Shown here: in pieces, positions 5,643 to 7,115 of the stretch
How positions within the stretch are numbered: position 1 is the first letter of the stretch
Layout of the letters: every line of letters begins with the position of its first letter
Assembly: GCA_030158535.1 (NCBI GenBank)
Contig: JAOASV010000235.1
Span: 1 to 7,115, forward strand
Source of the DNA: Sediminibacterium sp.
Lineage (GTDB): Bacteria; Bacteroidota; Bacteroidia; Chitinophagales; Chitinophagaceae
Direction: 5' to 3'
Length of the DNA stretch: 7,115 nt
Program-made: the position numbers and the translations under genes
The notes under the pieces: model-generated
The model's database searches: none
Seen by the model: the letters and a program-made list of their open reading frames with translations, nothing else
Told to the model about the DNA's origin: nothing

Positions 5643-7115
5643 GCCTCTTTTTTATAGAAAAGGTGCATCAGAATAATATGCGGAAGGCTTACACAAGCCA
5701 AGAAAACAAAAATCATAGCAGCGTAGGATTGTATCAGACTCGCATTTGAACTTTGCAGGTACAAGAAAATAGCAAAAATAAAAATGGCACCCATATTAAA
5801 CGGCAAAGACTGTAGGTACAGTTTTTTTGTAGGCGTTTTGAGTTTAGTAGCGATATGCCCCCAAGCATTTATACTATGCGACCCAACAAAGTACAATCCA
5901 AAAGCAAGCATCAGTGGCATTTGCATACCAAGTACAAGTATCAACATTAAATACACGCAGGTTCTTTTAGAGATCCACCAGATCGGGATTATTGAAAAAT
6001 ACGAAACTGCAAGTATTACATTTTTATACGCGTAAAGGTCTACCCTTTCTAAAAAATTTGAAACGCCATGTATACCATTTAGTACTAAAATGGATGTTTC
6101 AAGATGTGAAAAAATAATAAACAGTAATACAGATAGGCCTATAATAAAAGCATACATCTTTTGTATTACCGAATCAAGTAAAACAACCATTTCCACCATT
6201 TCTGATTCGCCAAAATGATACGCCGAATAAGCTATAAATAAGAGTAATGAAAATACTGGAAACCACTGCCACATTGCAAAATAAGCTGCTATTATACATA
6301 CATATTGAACAACAAACCTTACAAGATTAAACTTTTTAGACTGCACCAATAAATGATCTACGGCGCCATGCGGAAGACCAACAGCCAATAGGCCTGCAAT
6401 TAAACCCGTGTATCCAAATTGACTAGCCACTGCTGGACTCATCAACTCTAGTAAAAAATACAAAGCCATACATCCAACTGTAAACAAGTACCCTTTTTTA
6501 AAATAGCTTGTAAAGTAGATGCCACAGGCTCTTAAAAATGGAAGGATTGGAAGTGAAGCAAATATTTTTATTTCGGCAGACACCCTAGACTTCTCTTCCA
6601 AAAAAGAAAAAATGGCTTGAATAGAATTTTTTTGAAACAGCGCGGTAAATATTTTTTTACCGAGGTTTGGCCATCTAATTAGTATAATTAATAGAAGGTG
6701 ATCGTAAAACAAAAAACGGGTTTTTGATGTTTGTACTTTTTCGGGATTTTCAAATGCCGCTGCAAATTCATACATCTTTTTAAAACCATACCCCGTGGTA
6801 GGCTTAATTAAATTAGCACGGGCACCCATATGAATAATTCGGTCATCAGTAGATGCTGGGTGCTTTAAAACTGTCATGGGAATGCAGCCTTCTTCTTCAG
6901 CGATAATTTCATAATCGCCAAACTCAGTTCTAATTTTATCATCCAATATTTTTTTTGCGTAGTCAACATCAATAGTGTCTACGCCAAATCTGGTAAGCTC
7001 TACCAAACACTCATTTGGGGCATAGGGTAAGTTGTAAACAAACTGCGTATATTTAGACTGATCCACATCAAAATTCATCATTTGAAAGGTGTCCGTATTT
7101 AATACCGCATCGTTT
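5639..7115 (-). CDS. crtY-blh: Fused lycopene beta-cyclase (CrtY) and Brp/Blh beta-carotene 15,15'-dioxygenase, 5'-partial
   Basis: Predicted bifunctional enzyme: the CrtY part cyclises lycopene to beta-carotene and the Brp/Blh part cleaves it to two retinals. The frame is open to the window edge and the codons upstream of the ATG at 7081 (NDAVLNTDTFQ) fit CrtY, so the FAD-binding N-terminus lies outside. Numbering from that ATG, residues 1-190 are the CrtY C-terminal half: FVYNLPYAPNECLVELT (Glu28 aligns with the catalytic Glu of the plant FLEET motif), GCIPM (65-69), GARANLIKPTTGYGF (86-100), RFLFYDHLLL (122-131), SLPILPFLRA (176-185). Residues about 195-480 are Brp/Blh with eight or nine membrane helices and the family's histidines: GLPHGAVDH (His238), AYHFGES (His289), GSHSINAWGH (His402) and SLPHIILMH (His468). 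The two parts join within a few residues with no stop, frameshift or good internal start. Retinal production implies a rhodopsin, but none is in the window. Confidence 0.92.
   Translation of the reverse strand, partial: NDAVLNTDTFQMMNFDVDQSKYTQFVYNLPYAPNECLVELTRFGVDTIDVDYAKKILDDKIRTEFGDYEIIAEEEGCIPMTVLKHPASTDDRIIHMGARANLIKPTTGYGFKKMYEFAAAFENPEKVQTSKTRFLFYDHLLLIILIRWPNLGKKIFTALFQKNSIQAIFSFLEEKSRVSAEIKIFASLPILPFLRACGIYFTSYFKKGYLFTVGCMALYFLLELMSPAVASQFGYTGLIAGLLAVGLPHGAVDHLLVQSKKFNLVRFVVQYVCIIAAYFAMWQWFPVFSLLLFIAYSAYHFGESEMVEMVVLLDSVIQKMYAFIIGLSVLLFIIFSHLETSILVLNGIHGVSNFLERVDLYAYKNVILAVSYFSIIPIWWISKRTCVYLMLILVLGMQMPLMLAFGLYFVGSHSINAWGHIATKLKTPTKKLYLQSLPFNMGAIFIFAIFLYLQSSNASLIQSYAAMIFVFLACVSLPHIILMHLFYKKEA
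5642..6497 (-). other. Brp/Blh dioxygenase domain of the fusion protein
   Basis: The C-terminal ~285 residues are about the length of a free-standing Blh enzyme, so the whole dioxygenase is probably present. Conserved histidines sit at or near ends of predicted helices, as expected for residues binding one non-haem iron: His238 and His243, His289, His402 and His409, His468 and His473. Helices read near 197-214, 223-239, 256-271, 274-290, 309-324, 355-370, 376-400, 430-442 and 455-475. The domain's start at about residue 195 is set by where CrtY similarity ends and the first helix begins. Confidence 0.85.

Noticed and set aside
7076..7081. Tandem ATG codons that could be taken as the start of the carotenoid gene
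   Set aside because: The frame stays open upstream to the window edge and those codons encode CrtY-like sequence. A start here would lack the FAD-binding half of the cyclase.

Overview
The window looks like chromosomal DNA of a member of the Bacteroidota, probably Chitinophagaceae-like. The DNA is moderately AT-rich, genes lack clear Shine-Dalgarno sequences, and the pseudouridine synthase and VF530 proteins resemble Bacteroidota forms. The left half is a cassette common in Planctomycetes and also found in Bacteroidota. This assignment comes from reading protein motifs, not from a database search.

Bases 1-4741 hold three tightly packed plus-strand genes, separated by 5 and 2 bases and therefore very likely one operon. 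The first, cut by the left window edge, encodes a DUF1549/DUF1553 protein with a CxxCH haem motif and a CBM6-like beta-sandwich between the two DUF domains. The second encodes a DUF1501 protein with a Tat signal and a lipobox. The third encodes a membrane protein with DUF2231, a second CxxCH cytochrome domain and C-terminal leucine-rich repeats. Together they look like a cell-envelope redox module, possibly acting on a glycan. Its biochemical role is not established.

Bases 4742-5642 hold two small divergent housekeeping-type genes. One encodes a VF530-family DNA-binding protein (minus strand); the other an RluE-type 23S rRNA pseudouridine synthase (plus strand). Their 5' ends almost touch, so there is essentially no promoter region between them.

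Bases 5639-7115 (minus strand, cut by the right window edge) hold the most striking gene. One reading frame joins the C-terminal half of a CrtY-type lycopene beta-cyclase directly to a complete Brp/Blh-family beta-carotene 15,15'-dioxygenase. This would make beta-carotene from lycopene and cleave it to retinal in one polypeptide, which predicts a retinal-binding rhodopsin elsewhere in the genome. Its stop codon overlaps that of the pseudouridine synthase gene.

No RNA genes, mobile elements, CRISPR arrays or convincing terminators were seen. No stretch longer than 300 bases lacks a gene.
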